The translations under genes and the position numbers were made by a program. Below, piece after piece: positions 1-6,219 of a DNA stretch of 12,612 nucleotides. The notes under the pieces were generated by a model, which was not told the DNA's origin, did no database searches, and saw only the letters and a program-made list of their open reading frames with translations. The first letter of the stretch is position 1. Every line of letters starts with the position of its first letter. This stretch comes from Prado023 sp036375875 (GTDB lineage Bacteria; Actinomycetota; Actinomycetes; S36-B12; CAIYMF01): assembly GCA_036375875.1 (NCBI GenBank), contig DASVBK010000178.1, positions 1-12,612 on the forward strand, read 5' to 3'.

Positions 1-683
1 TGCGGGTGCTGCACGACGACGCCGACATCGTCGTGGTCGACAAGCCCGTCGGCGTCGTGGCCCACCCGAGCCTGGGGTTCGACGGTCCCAGCGTCACCGG
101 GGTCCTGAAGGCGCGGGGCTACCGCATCTCGACGTCCGGGGCGCCGGAGCGCCGCGGCATCGTCCAGCGCCTGGACGTCGGGACCTCGGGGGTCATGGTC
201 CTGGCCAAGAGCGAGCCGGCGTACTCGAACCTCAAGCAGCAGTTCCGCGACCGCCGACCCGAGAAGGTGTACCACGCCTTGGTCCAGGGCCTTCCTGACC
301 CGACCCGCGGCACGATCGACGCGCCGATCGGGCGGCATCCGAGCCACGACTGGAAGTTCGCGGTGCGCGCCGACGGCCGACCCTCGGTGACCCACTACGA
401 GGTGCTCGAGGCGTTCCGCTTCGCCAGCCTGCTCGAGATCCACCTGGAGACCGGGCGCACCCACCAGATCCGGGTGCACATGGCCGCCGTGCGCCACCCC
501 TGCGTCGGGGACCTGACCTACGGGGCGGACCCCACCCTGGCCGCGCGCGTGGGGCTGGAGCGCCAGTGGCTGCACGCCGTGCGCCTCGGGTTCGAGCACC
601 CCGGCTCGGGGGAGTGGGTGGAGTTCACCGCTCCCTACCCGGCGGACCTCGACCACGCCCTGCGGGTGCTCGCGCCTGACTGA
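1..683 (+). CDS. RluA/RluD-family 23S rRNA pseudouridine synthase, 5'-truncated by window edge
   Basis: This is the catalytic part of a large-subunit rRNA pseudouridine synthase, which isomerises uridine to pseudouridine in RNA. The frame is already open at base 3 and the sequence enters in the middle of the family's first conserved block (VLHDDADIVVVDKPVGVVAHP). A GTG at 6 is therefore not the real start, and the upstream part, including the usual N-terminal S4 RNA-binding domain, lies outside the window. The active-site motif reads GIVQRLDVGTSG, with the catalytic Asp at bases 174-176. The second family block, GRTHQIRVHM...HPCVGDLTYG, is also complete. About 226 residues are visible of a usual length near 300. 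The motif has Gln where RluD of E. coli has His (HRLD). The gene ends at TGA 681-683, followed by a small hairpin. The family is certain; the exact target uridines are not. Confidence 0.93.
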   Translation, partial: RVLHDDADIVVVDKPVGVVAHPSLGFDGPSVTGVLKARGYRISTSGAPERRGIVQRLDVGTSGVMVLAKSEPAYSNLKQQFRDRRPEKVYHALVQGLPDPTRGTIDAPIGRHPSHDWKFAVRADGRPSVTHYEVLEAFRFASLLEIHLETGRTHQIRVHMAAVRHPCVGDLTYGADPTLAARVGLERQWLHAVRLGFEHPGSGEWVEFTAPYPADLDHALRVLAPD

Positions 684-692
684 GCTGTGATG

Positions 693-707
693 CCCCACCC
701 CGTGGGG
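693..707 (+). terminator. Short GC hairpin after the pseudouridine synthase gene
   Basis: There is a perfect 6-bp inverted repeat (CCCCAC / GTGGGG) with a 3-base loop, ten bases after the TGA stop. No T-tract follows, so at most it is a weak or non-canonical terminator. It lies in the 54-bp gap before the aldo/keto reductase. No convincing promoter is visible in this gap, so read-through into the next gene is also plausible. Confidence 0.3.
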
Positions 708-737
708 TCGTCGAGGGCCGGTGGCAGCATGGGCGCC

Positions 738-1607
738 ATGAGCAGCGAGCAGCCCGTCGTCCATCAGTCCGGCACGTTCAGCATCGGCGAGGACCTGCCC
801 GTCCACCGGCTCGGCTTCGGGGCGATGCGGATCACCGGTCCGGGCATCTGGGGCGATCCGCCGGACCGTGCCGCGGCGATCGCGCTGCTGCGCCGCGCCG
901 TCGAGCTGGGGGTCGACTTCATCGACACCGCCGACTCGTACGGGCCCTTCGTCTCCGAGGACCTCATCCGCGAGGCCCTGCACCCCTACGACGGCATCGT
1001 GATCGCGACCAAGGGCGGGTTGACCCGACAGGGGCCCGACCACTGGGCTCCGGTCGGCAGCCCCTACTACCTGCGCCAGTGCGTCGAGATGTCGCTGCGC
1101 CGCCTCGGCGTGGAGCAGATCGACCTCTACCAGCTGCACCGGATCGATGCGAACGTGCCGCTGGCCGAGCAGCTCGGCGTGCTGGTGGACATGCAGCGCG
1201 AGGGCAAGATCCGCCACCTGGGGCTGTCGCAGGTCTCGGCGGCCGAGCTCGACGCCGCCCGCGAGCACATGGACGTCATGACCGTGCAGAACCTCTACAA
1301 CCTCGGCGACCGCCACAGCGAGGACGTGCTCGCGGTGTGCGAGCGCGACGAGATCGGGTTCATCCCCTGGTTCCCGGTCGCCGCCGGCCCGCTGGCCCGA
1401 CCGGACGGGCCGCTGGCCGAGATCGTCAAGCGCACCGGGGTGCCAGCCGCGCAGCTCTCGCTGGCCTGGCTGCTCGCGCGCTCGCCGGTGATGCTGCCCA
1501 TCCCGGGGACCTCGTCGATCGCCCACCTGGAGCAGAACTGCGCCGCGGCCGCCGTCGAGCTCGACGCCGAGACCCTGGCCCAGCTCGACGCCCTGGCCGC
1601 CGGCTAG
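738..1607 (+). CDS. Aldo/keto reductase (PdxI/YdbC-like)
   Basis: This is an NAD(P)H-dependent oxidoreductase with a (beta/alpha)8 barrel that reduces aldehydes or ketones in the cytoplasm. From the chosen start it has 289 residues, normal for the family. The full catalytic tetrad is visible: Asp63 and Tyr68 (FIDTADSYG), Lys92 (IATKGG) and His134 (LYQLHRID). The C-terminal cofactor block reads LPIPGTSSIAHLEQN. From memory, the N-terminal pattern (RLGFGAM...TGPGIWG.P.DR) and the C-terminal block resemble E. coli YdbC/PdxI, a pyridoxal reductase, so vitamin B6 salvage is a possible role. That is inference; many such reductases have unknown substrates. The ATG at 738 is preferred because the protein then begins MSSEQ, close to the conserved core. 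ATG 729 and GTG 687 are in-frame alternatives, and no candidate has a strong ribosome-binding site. The neighbours give no functional clue. Confidence 0.9.
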   Translation: MSSEQPVVHQSGTFSIGEDLPVHRLGFGAMRITGPGIWGDPPDRAAAIALLRRAVELGVDFIDTADSYGPFVSEDLIREALHPYDGIVIATKGGLTRQGPDHWAPVGSPYYLRQCVEMSLRRLGVEQIDLYQLHRIDANVPLAEQLGVLVDMQREGKIRHLGLSQVSAAELDAAREHMDVMTVQNLYNLGDRHSEDVLAVCERDEIGFIPWFPVAAGPLARPDGPLAEIVKRTGVPAAQLSLAWLLARSPVMLPIPGTSSIAHLEQNCAAAAVELDAETLAQLDALAAG

Positions 1608-1716
1608 GGGCCCACACGGGGGCTTCCGGGCTGAGCACGACAGCGTCAGCGCCCGGCGTCCGAGGGCCCAGCTCCCCTCAGCCGTCACTTCGTCGTGCGT
1701 TGGCCGGTCCCACTCA

Positions 1717-1746
1717 TTGACCCGCTGTTCGGCGCATTCCTAGGTT
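1717..1746 (+). promoter_or_regulatory. Sigma-70/SigA-type promoter for the secreted-protein gene pair
   Basis: A -35 box TTGACC (1717-1722) is separated by 18 bases from a -10 box TAGGTT (1741-1746). Transcription would start near 1753, giving a leader of about 40 bases before the ATG at 1794. The leader contains AAGGA and GAGG, which can serve as ribosome-binding site. It is the best conventional promoter I see in the window. The rest of the 186-bp gap 1608-1793 shows only weak short inverted repeats. Confidence 0.6.
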
Positions 1747-1793
1747 CCGACGAGCCAGCCGAGGCTCCTCTCAAATCAAGGAATCGAGGTCGT

Positions 1794-2087
1794 ATGCGTC
1801 GTCTCACCGCTGTGGTCCTGCTCGCCGGGGCCCCGATCGTCCTGGTCCCGGCCGTTGCGGTGGCCAATCCGGGACCCGAGCAGCCCAACGTCAGCAACAT
1901 GGGCTACTGCTCCTCGCTGCTCGCCCAGCAGCCCGGAGTCGGAGGGCTCGCGCCCACTGCCCGCGCCGAGGTCAACCAGATCCTCCGGCTGTACGGGGAT
2001 CGCTTCGGCATCCCCAGCCCCGGCGCCCTCTACAGCGTGCGAGCGCGCATGACGCTCGCCGAGGACGCCGTCTGCCAGCAACGCTGA
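1794..2087 (+). CDS. Small secreted protein with two cysteines, function unknown
   Basis: I do not recognise this 97-residue protein. It starts MRRLTAVVLL, continues with a hydrophobic stretch to about residue 23, and has a good signal-peptidase site after Ala24 (AVA/NPG). Export by the Sec route would leave a mature protein of about 73 residues. The mature part has exactly two cysteines, Cys39 and Cys94 near its two ends, which could form one disulfide. Between them lies a predicted helical stretch (RAEVNQILRLYGDRFG) and the motif PSPGALYSVRAR. The ATG at 1794 was chosen over the in-frame GTG at 1695, which would place residues without signal-peptide character in front and sit upstream of the likely promoter. 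GAGG at 1786-1789 is the probable ribosome-binding site, rather close to the ATG. The next gene is 71 bp downstream with no obvious promoter between, so the two are probably co-transcribed. Confidence 0.72.
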   Translation: MRRLTAVVLLAGAPIVLVPAVAVANPGPEQPNVSNMGYCSSLLAQQPGVGGLAPTARAEVNQILRLYGDRFGIPSPGALYSVRARMTLAEDAVCQQR

Positions 2088-2147
2088 CCGGTCCCTGCCT
2101 CGGGTCCTGCACCCAACCGTCGACGCCTACAGCCAAGCCCACGTCCC

Positions 2148-2153
2148 AGGAGG
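2148..2153 (+). promoter_or_regulatory. Strong Shine-Dalgarno fixing a GTG start at 2159
   Basis: A perfect AGGAGG sits 5 bases before the GTG codon at 2159. It is the strongest ribosome-binding site in the window, and it decides the start of the 203-residue secreted protein despite that protein's unusually long, polar N-terminus. Confidence 0.75.
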
Positions 2154-2158
2154 TTCCC

Positions 2159-2770
2159 GTGTCGAAGAAGTCCCTCGCATGCGTCGCGACGCCGGCGTCC
2201 ACCGGCTCGCAACCCAAGCGGCGCCTGCATCCACGAGCTGGTGCCACCGTGCTGGCTGCGGCGTTCCTCGCCTGCGGCCTGGCGTCCGCCCCCGCTGCCT
2301 CGGCGGCTCCCGCTGCAGGCAGCCCAGCAAAGACGTGCGACTACCTGGCGTCCATCACCGACGAGACCGACCCCTTGTTCGGGTTGTACGACTTCATCGC
2401 AACCCAGCCGGGCGGCTGCGAGAGCACCATCGCCTCGGTCGGCATCGCGGCACTGTCTGAGGGCGCCTTCCCCAGCCAGGCGGCCGCGGTCGGCAACTGC
2501 AAGGCGATCGAGGACGAGGTCGGCGGGTACCCGTACCAGTTCTACGGCGGATTCCTCGACAACGTGGAGGCGGTCACCGCAGCCCTCATCGAGGACGGTG
2601 TCCCGCCGGATGTCGCGGCGGCGATGGCGCCGATCATCGTGGACAACTACCTCGCCAACGTCGACCTGTTCACGGCCGAGAACCGACCAGGCTGCGTCCG
2701 GGTGCTCCAAGGGCTGCACAGCGGGGAGTTGTTCGGCCTGATCTTCCCGGCGCTGCCGACGGCGTCCTAA
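2159..2770 (+). CDS. Secreted protein with four mature cysteines, function unknown
   Basis: This is a 203-residue exported protein that I cannot assign to a named family. A long basic N-region (residues 1-28, including KRR at 20-22) precedes a hydrophobic core at about 29-42 and an AxA cleavage site after Ala49 (ASA/AP). Cys39 inside the hydrophobic core (FLAC) makes lipoprotein processing a weaker alternative, although a proper lipobox would have Leu at -3. The mature part holds four cysteines, Cys60, Cys87, Cys114 and Cys179, enough for two disulfides. The segment GGCESTIASVG...VGNCKAIE recalls small secreted proteins I have seen in actinomycetes, without known function. The remainder is acidic and helical, with no catalytic motif. 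The stop is TAA, unlike the TGA used by most genes here, and TTG, GCA and CAA codons look more frequent than in neighbouring genes. It follows the 97-residue secreted protein and is convergent with fhs. Confidence 0.78.
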   Translation: MSKKSLACVATPASTGSQPKRRLHPRAGATVLAAAFLACGLASAPAASAAPAAGSPAKTCDYLASITDETDPLFGLYDFIATQPGGCESTIASVGIAALSEGAFPSQAAAVGNCKAIEDEVGGYPYQFYGGFLDNVEAVTAALIEDGVPPDVAAAMAPIIVDNYLANVDLFTAENRPGCVRVLQGLHSGELFGLIFPALPTAS

Positions 2771-2801
2771 TACGGACCCATCCTTGCCGAGGGCTGTCGG
2801 T

Positions 2802-2818
2802 GGGGCTCCCTCAGCCCC
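2802..2818. terminator. Hairpin between convergent genes, overlapping the fhs stop codon
   Basis: There is a perfect 6-bp inverted repeat (GGGGCT / AGCCCC) with a 5-base loop. It sits in the 40-bp gap between the TAA of the secreted-protein gene and the end of fhs, and it includes the fhs stop codon (2811-2813, minus strand). Its position suits a two-way terminator for the converging transcripts. Neither side has a T-tract, so the call is tentative. Confidence 0.35.
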
Positions 2819-4490
2819 GGTCCCCGGCCATGAGGCCGCGGATCCTGCCGTCCGGCTCGATGCGGACGTGCAGGGCCGCGGGCTCGCGCGGCAGCCCCGG
2901 CATGGTCACGATCGAGCCGGTGCTGGCCACGACGAACCCCGCGCCCGCGGCGAGCCGCGCCTCGCGCACGCTGACCGTGAAGCCGTGCGGCACGCCGCGC
3001 CGCGTCGGATCGTCGGACAGCGACAGGTGGGTCTTGGCGATGCACACCGGCAGGCCGCCGCCGACGGCGGCGGTGATGCGGGCCAGGTCACGGGCCGCGG
3101 CAGGGGCGACGTCGATGCCGTCGGCGCCGTACACGTGCCGGGCGACCGCGGCGATCTTCTCGGCGTAGGGGTCGTCGGCCTCATACGGGTGCCAGGGCTC
3201 CGGGACCGCAGTGTCGGTGGCGTCGACGACCCTGCCGACCACCTCGGCCAGCTCGACGGACCCCGCAGCACCCTCGGTGAACCCGGCGCACGGTGCCATC
3301 GGCACCCCGCGGTTGGCGCACCACGCGCGCAGCAGGGCGATCTCGTCGGTCTGGTCGTCGGGGAACTCGTTGACCGCCACCACCGGATGCAGGCCGTACG
3401 CGCCCACGCTGAACAGATGGCGCTCCAGCTGGCGCAGGCCCGCGCGCAGCGCGTCGGGGTCCGGCTGCGATGCGGCGGCCAGCGTGGCGCCCCCGTGGTA
3501 CTTCAGCGCCCGCAGCGTCGCCACCAGCACGACGGCACGGGGCCAGATGCCGGCACTGCGGCAGGCGATGTCGAGGAACTTCTCGCCCCCGAGGTCGAAG
3601 CCGAAGCCGCCCTCGGTCACCACGTCCGCGCCGGTCGCCAGCGCCATGCGGGTGGCGATCATCGAGTTGGTGCCGTGCGCGATGTTCGCGAAGGGCCCGC
3701 CGTGGACCAGGGCGGGCGAGCCGTCCGCCGCCTGCGCGAGGTTCGGCATGAGGGCGTCGCGCAGCAGGGCGGTCATGGCCGGCGCCGCCCCGATGGCGTC
3801 GGCCGTCACCGGCTCGTCCTGCGCGGTCCAGCCCACGACGATGCGGCCCAGCCGCGCCTGCAGGTCGGGCAGGTCCCGGGCCAGGCACAGCACCGCCATG
3901 ACCTCGCTCGACGCCGTGATCTGGAAGCCCGACTCGCGGGGAAGGCCGTCCAGCGGGCCGCCCAGGCCGACCACCACGTGCCGCAGGAACCGGTCGTTCA
4001 TGTCGACCGCCCGCGGCCAGGTGACCCGCCGGTGGTCCAGCGGCGCCGGCCGTCCGAACTGCAGCGTGTTGTCGACGAGCGCCGAGAGCAGGTTGTGCGC
4101 GGACGTGATCGCGTGCAGGTCGCCGGTGAAGTGCAGGTTGATGTCCTCGGCGGGTTCCAGGGTGGCCGCGCCGCCGCCCGTGCCGCCACCCTTCATCCCG
4201 AACACGGGACCAAGCGACGGCTCGCGCAGGGCCAGGACCGCGCGCCGGCCGATCGCACGCATGCCCATCGCCAGGGCGATGGCCATCGTGGTCTTGCCCT
4301 CGCCGGCCGGGGTCGGCGTGATCGCCGAGACCAGGATGAGCCGCCCGCTCGGCGGGCGCTCGCCCAGGGCGTCGAGGTGCACCTTGGCCCGGCCGGGACC
4401 CCACGGGATGACGTGATCCGCGGGGATGCCGAGCTCGGCGGCGACATCGTGGATCGGGCGCAGCGCGGCGTGCGGGGGACTCGTGGGCAC
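2811..4490 (-). CDS. fhs: Formate-tetrahydrofolate ligase (10-formyl-THF synthetase)
   Basis: The enzyme joins formate to tetrahydrofolate with ATP, giving 10-formyl-tetrahydrofolate for purine synthesis and other one-carbon reactions in the cytoplasm. The protein has 559 residues, the usual length for the monofunctional bacterial enzyme. Its P-loop reads TPTPAGEGKTT (residues 58-68), followed by the family block REPSLGPVFGMKGGGTGGG (89-107) and EDINLHFTGDLHAI. Later blocks such as GPFANIAHG, TEGGFGFDLGGEKF and VVAVNEFPDDQTDE are also complete. The start is a GTG (complement of 4488-4490). It places about ten residues before the conserved LRPI segment, as in relatives, but has no clear Shine-Dalgarno. 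The same frame stays open far upstream, antisense to rarA, but that extension is low-complexity shadow sequence. The gene is transcribed away from rarA across a 69-bp gap, and its 3' end faces the secreted-protein pair. Confidence 0.96.
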   Translation of the reverse strand: MPTSPPHAALRPIHDVAAELGIPADHVIPWGPGRAKVHLDALGERPPSGRLILVSAITPTPAGEGKTTMAIALAMGMRAIGRRAVLALREPSLGPVFGMKGGGTGGGAATLEPAEDINLHFTGDLHAITSAHNLLSALVDNTLQFGRPAPLDHRRVTWPRAVDMNDRFLRHVVVGLGGPLDGLPRESGFQITASSEVMAVLCLARDLPDLQARLGRIVVGWTAQDEPVTADAIGAAPAMTALLRDALMPNLAQAADGSPALVHGGPFANIAHGTNSMIATRMALATGADVVTEGGFGFDLGGEKFLDIACRSAGIWPRAVVLVATLRALKYHGGATLAAASQPDPDALRAGLRQLERHLFSVGAYGLHPVVAVNEFPDDQTDEIALLRAWCANRGVPMAPCAGFTEGAAGSVELAEVVGRVVDATDTAVPEPWHPYEADDPYAEKIAAVARHVYGADGIDVAPAAARDLARITAAVGGGLPVCIAKTHLSLSDDPTRRGVPHGFTVSVREARLAAGAGFVVASTGSIVTMPGLPREPAALHVRIEPDGRIRGLMAGDRG

Positions 4491-4543
4491 CCGGCCATGC
4501 TGGCACCCGCGCCCCCCGGGCGTCCCGGCGGCACGAGCGTCCA

Positions 4544-4549
4544 GCCCTA
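4544..4549 (-). promoter_or_regulatory. Possible -10 box for fhs, overlapping the rarA -10 box
   Basis: Read on the minus strand, these bases are TAGGGC, a degenerate -10 box. They share the CTAG centre with the plus-strand TAGGAT. Transcription would start near 4537 and leave a leader of about 45 bases before the fhs GTG. No -35 box is evident, and the sixth base is C instead of the preferred T, so support is weak. Confidence 0.25.
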
Positions 4550-4553
4550 GGAT
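4548..4553 (+). promoter_or_regulatory. -10 box (TAGGAT) for a leaderless rarA transcript
   Basis: TAGGAT ends six bases before the GTG start codon of rarA at 4560. With normal -10 to +1 spacing, transcription would begin at the G of the start codon itself. No Shine-Dalgarno is present, which fits a leaderless mRNA. Leaderless starts are common in actinobacteria. No -35 box is recognisable. Confidence 0.5.
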
Positions 4554-4559
4554 GGCGCC

Positions 4560-6032
4560 GTGCCCGGGACCTCGCGCTCGGCCCCCGACGGCCCCTCGCT
4601 CTTCGACGCCCCGGACGTGGCCGAGCGCAGCATCGACCCGAGTGCACCGCTGGCAGTCCGGATGCGCCCGCGGGAGCTCGACGAGCTGGTCGGCCAGGCC
4701 GAGCTCGTCGCGCCGGGCTCGCCGCTGCGGCGCCTCATCGAGGGGTCCGGCACCAGCTCGGTGATCCTCTGGGGCCCGCCGGGCACCGGCAAGACGACCA
4801 TCGCCTCGCTGGTGAGCCGCACGGGTGGTCGGCGGTTCGTGGAGCTCAGCGCGGTGACCGCCGGGGTCAAGGACGTCCGCACCGCCATCGACACCGCCCG
4901 CATCTCGGGCGTGCCGACCGTGCTGTTCATCGACGAGGTGCACCGGTTCACCCGCACCCAGCAGGACGCGCTGCTGCCGGGCGTGGAGAACGGCTGGGTG
5001 ACCCTGGTGGCTGCGACCACCGAGAACCCCTCGTTCAGCGTCGTCTCGCCGCTGCTGTCCCGATCGCTGCTGCTCATGCTGCGCTCGCTCACCGACGACG
5101 AGGTCGGGGCCCTCATCGACCGGGCGGTGGCCGACGAGCGGGGCCTGGCCGGACGGGTCCGCCTCGCCGAGGACGCCCGCGCGGACCTGATCCGCTTCGC
5201 GGGGGGCGATGCCCGACGCGCCCTGACCTACCTGGAGGCCGCTGCCCACGGGGTGACCCCCACCGCCGATCCGAGCGAGCCGGTGCTCGTGCGGGCCGAG
5301 GAGGTCGCCGTCGCGGTGCAACGCGCACTCGTGCGCTACGACCGCGCCGGCGACCAGCACTACGACGTGATCTCGGCGTTCATCAAGAGCGTGCGCGGCA
5401 GCGACCCGGACGCCGCCATCCACTACCTGGCGCGGATGATCGAGGCGGGTGAGGACCCGCGGTTCATCGCGAGGCGCCTGGTTATCCTGGCCAGCGAGGA
5501 CGTCGGGATGGCCGATCCCAGCGCGTTGGGCGTCGCCGTCGCGGCGATGACGGCCGCCCAGCAGATCGGCCTGCCGGAGGCCCGGCTGCCGTTGGCCCAG
5601 GCCACCGTCCACCTCGCCCTGGCCCCGAAGTCCAACGCGGTGATCCGGGCCATCGACGGGGCCGCGGCCGACGTCCGGGCCGGACGGGTGGGCGCGGTCC
5701 CGCCGCACCTGCGCGACGGCCACCACCCCGGTGCCGCCAGCACGGGGGTGGTCGGCTACCAGTACCCCCACGACGACCCCGCTGGCGTGCTGGCGCAGCA
5801 GTACGCCCCGGACGTGGTGCGCGGCAGGCGCTACTACGTGCCCACCGATCACGGCGTGGAGGCGCGGCTCGGGCCGCTGGCTGACCGGTTGCGCGCGACG
5901 GTCGACGGGGTGGCGCCGGAGTCGGCCCCCGACGCGCCTGCAACGTCGGCCCCGCCCGGGCCCGGGACACCCGCGTCGCCCGCCCCACCCGACGCACCCG
6001 AGGCACCCGCCCCGAACGCCCACCACCCCTGA
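4560..6032 (+). CDS. rarA: Replication-associated recombination ATPase RarA (MgsA/WRNIP1 family)
   Basis: RarA is an AAA+ ATPase that acts at stalled or gapped replication forks. The 490-residue protein shows the family order. A flexible N-terminus carrying SLFD (13-16) precedes the start block APLAVRMRPRELDELVGQ (29-46). Walker A is GPPGTGKT (72-79) and Walker B is LFIDEVH, with Asp125 and Glu126. The sensor-1 segment is ATTENPSF (Asn156), and the likely arginine finger is Arg168 in LLSRSL. Further markers are GDARRALTYLE, the C-terminal family blocks SVRGSDPDAAIHYLARMI and SEDVGMADP, and LAPKSNAV. After the conserved RRYYVPTDHG the last ~40 residues are a Pro/Ala-rich, probably disordered tail absent from E. 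coli RarA. SLFD could be a clamp- or SSB-contact motif, but that is a guess. The GTG start is supported by the leaderless-type -10 box and agrees with relatives' length. The gene is divergent from fhs and upstream of the alaS operon. Confidence 0.95.
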   Translation: MPGTSRSAPDGPSLFDAPDVAERSIDPSAPLAVRMRPRELDELVGQAELVAPGSPLRRLIEGSGTSSVILWGPPGTGKTTIASLVSRTGGRRFVELSAVTAGVKDVRTAIDTARISGVPTVLFIDEVHRFTRTQQDALLPGVENGWVTLVAATTENPSFSVVSPLLSRSLLLMLRSLTDDEVGALIDRAVADERGLAGRVRLAEDARADLIRFAGGDARRALTYLEAAAHGVTPTADPSEPVLVRAEEVAVAVQRALVRYDRAGDQHYDVISAFIKSVRGSDPDAAIHYLARMIEAGEDPRFIARRLVILASEDVGMADPSALGVAVAAMTAAQQIGLPEARLPLAQATVHLALAPKSNAVIRAIDGAAADVRAGRVGAVPPHLRDGHHPGAASTGVVGYQYPHDDPAGVLAQQYAPDVVRGRRYYVPTDHGVEARLGPLADRLRATVDGVAPESAPDAPATSAPPGPGTPASPAPPDAPEAPAPNAHHP

Positions 6033-6042
6033 TCACCGGATC

Positions 6043-6060
6043 TGCGGCCCTGGGGCCGCA
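6043..6060 (+). terminator. GC hairpin after rarA
   Basis: Ten bases after the rarA stop is an 18-base perfect palindrome-like repeat (TGCGGCCC / GGGCCGCA), which can form a 7-bp stem with a 4-base loop. No T-tract follows. Its position and stability suit a transcription terminator or 3'-end stabiliser for rarA. Confidence 0.4.
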
Positions 6061-6108
6061 CCTGCTGCGTGGGATCCCGGCGCGGGTGCGCCCCGGCGGC
6101 GTGGATGC

Positions 6109-6134
6109 GTCCGGGGCGCCCGGTGCGCCCGGAC
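6109..6134 (+). terminator. Second inverted repeat in the rarA/alaS-operon gap
   Basis: GTCCGGGGCGC pairs with GCGCCCGGAC through ten base pairs with one bulged G, around a 5-base loop. Together with the hairpin at 6043-6060 it makes the 187-bp gap 6033-6219 rich in stable RNA structure. No gene of any kind is visible in this gap. It may be part of a tandem non-canonical terminator or a structured leader. Confidence 0.3.
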
Positions 6135-6206
6135 GGAGCGGATGCGCCCCCTTGGCCGCGGCGCGAGCACGCCCGCGTCGATTCGGCCCCCTCCTTCGGC
6201 GCGGCA

Positions 6207-6212
6207 TAGGGT
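6207..6212 (+). promoter_or_regulatory. -10 box (TAGGGT) for a leaderless start of the alaS operon
   Basis: TAGGGT ends seven bases before the ATG at 6220, so the expected transcription start falls on or next to the start codon. There is no Shine-Dalgarno before this ATG. The arrangement copies that of rarA (TAGGAT plus six bases). It would be the promoter of the run from the small membrane protein through alaS, ruvX, mltG and aroE. No good -35 box is visible. Confidence 0.48.
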
Positions 6213-6219
6213 TCGCCCC

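Noticed and set aside
1635..1698. A 7-bp inverted repeat GCACGAC...GTCGTGC flanks a 50-base span before the secreted-protein promoter.
   Set aside because: The arms are short and far apart; at this base composition such a pair is likely by chance.
1695..1793. An in-frame GTG at 1695 would extend the 97-residue secreted protein by 33 residues.
   Set aside because: It would bury the signal peptide inside the protein and start upstream of the likely promoter; ATG 1794 has GAGG upstream and gives a normal signal peptide.
2784..4550. A long plus-strand open frame lies opposite fhs.
   Set aside because: Its Arg/Ala/Gly/Val-rich translation without motifs is typical of an antisense shadow; fhs on the other strand is unambiguous.
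4491..6026. The fhs reading frame stays open upstream on the minus strand through the whole of rarA, as if fhs had a 512-residue N-terminal extension.
   Set aside because: The extension is Arg/Gly/His/Ala-rich shadow sequence antisense to rarA, has no recognisable domain, and the 559-residue form already matches the family length.
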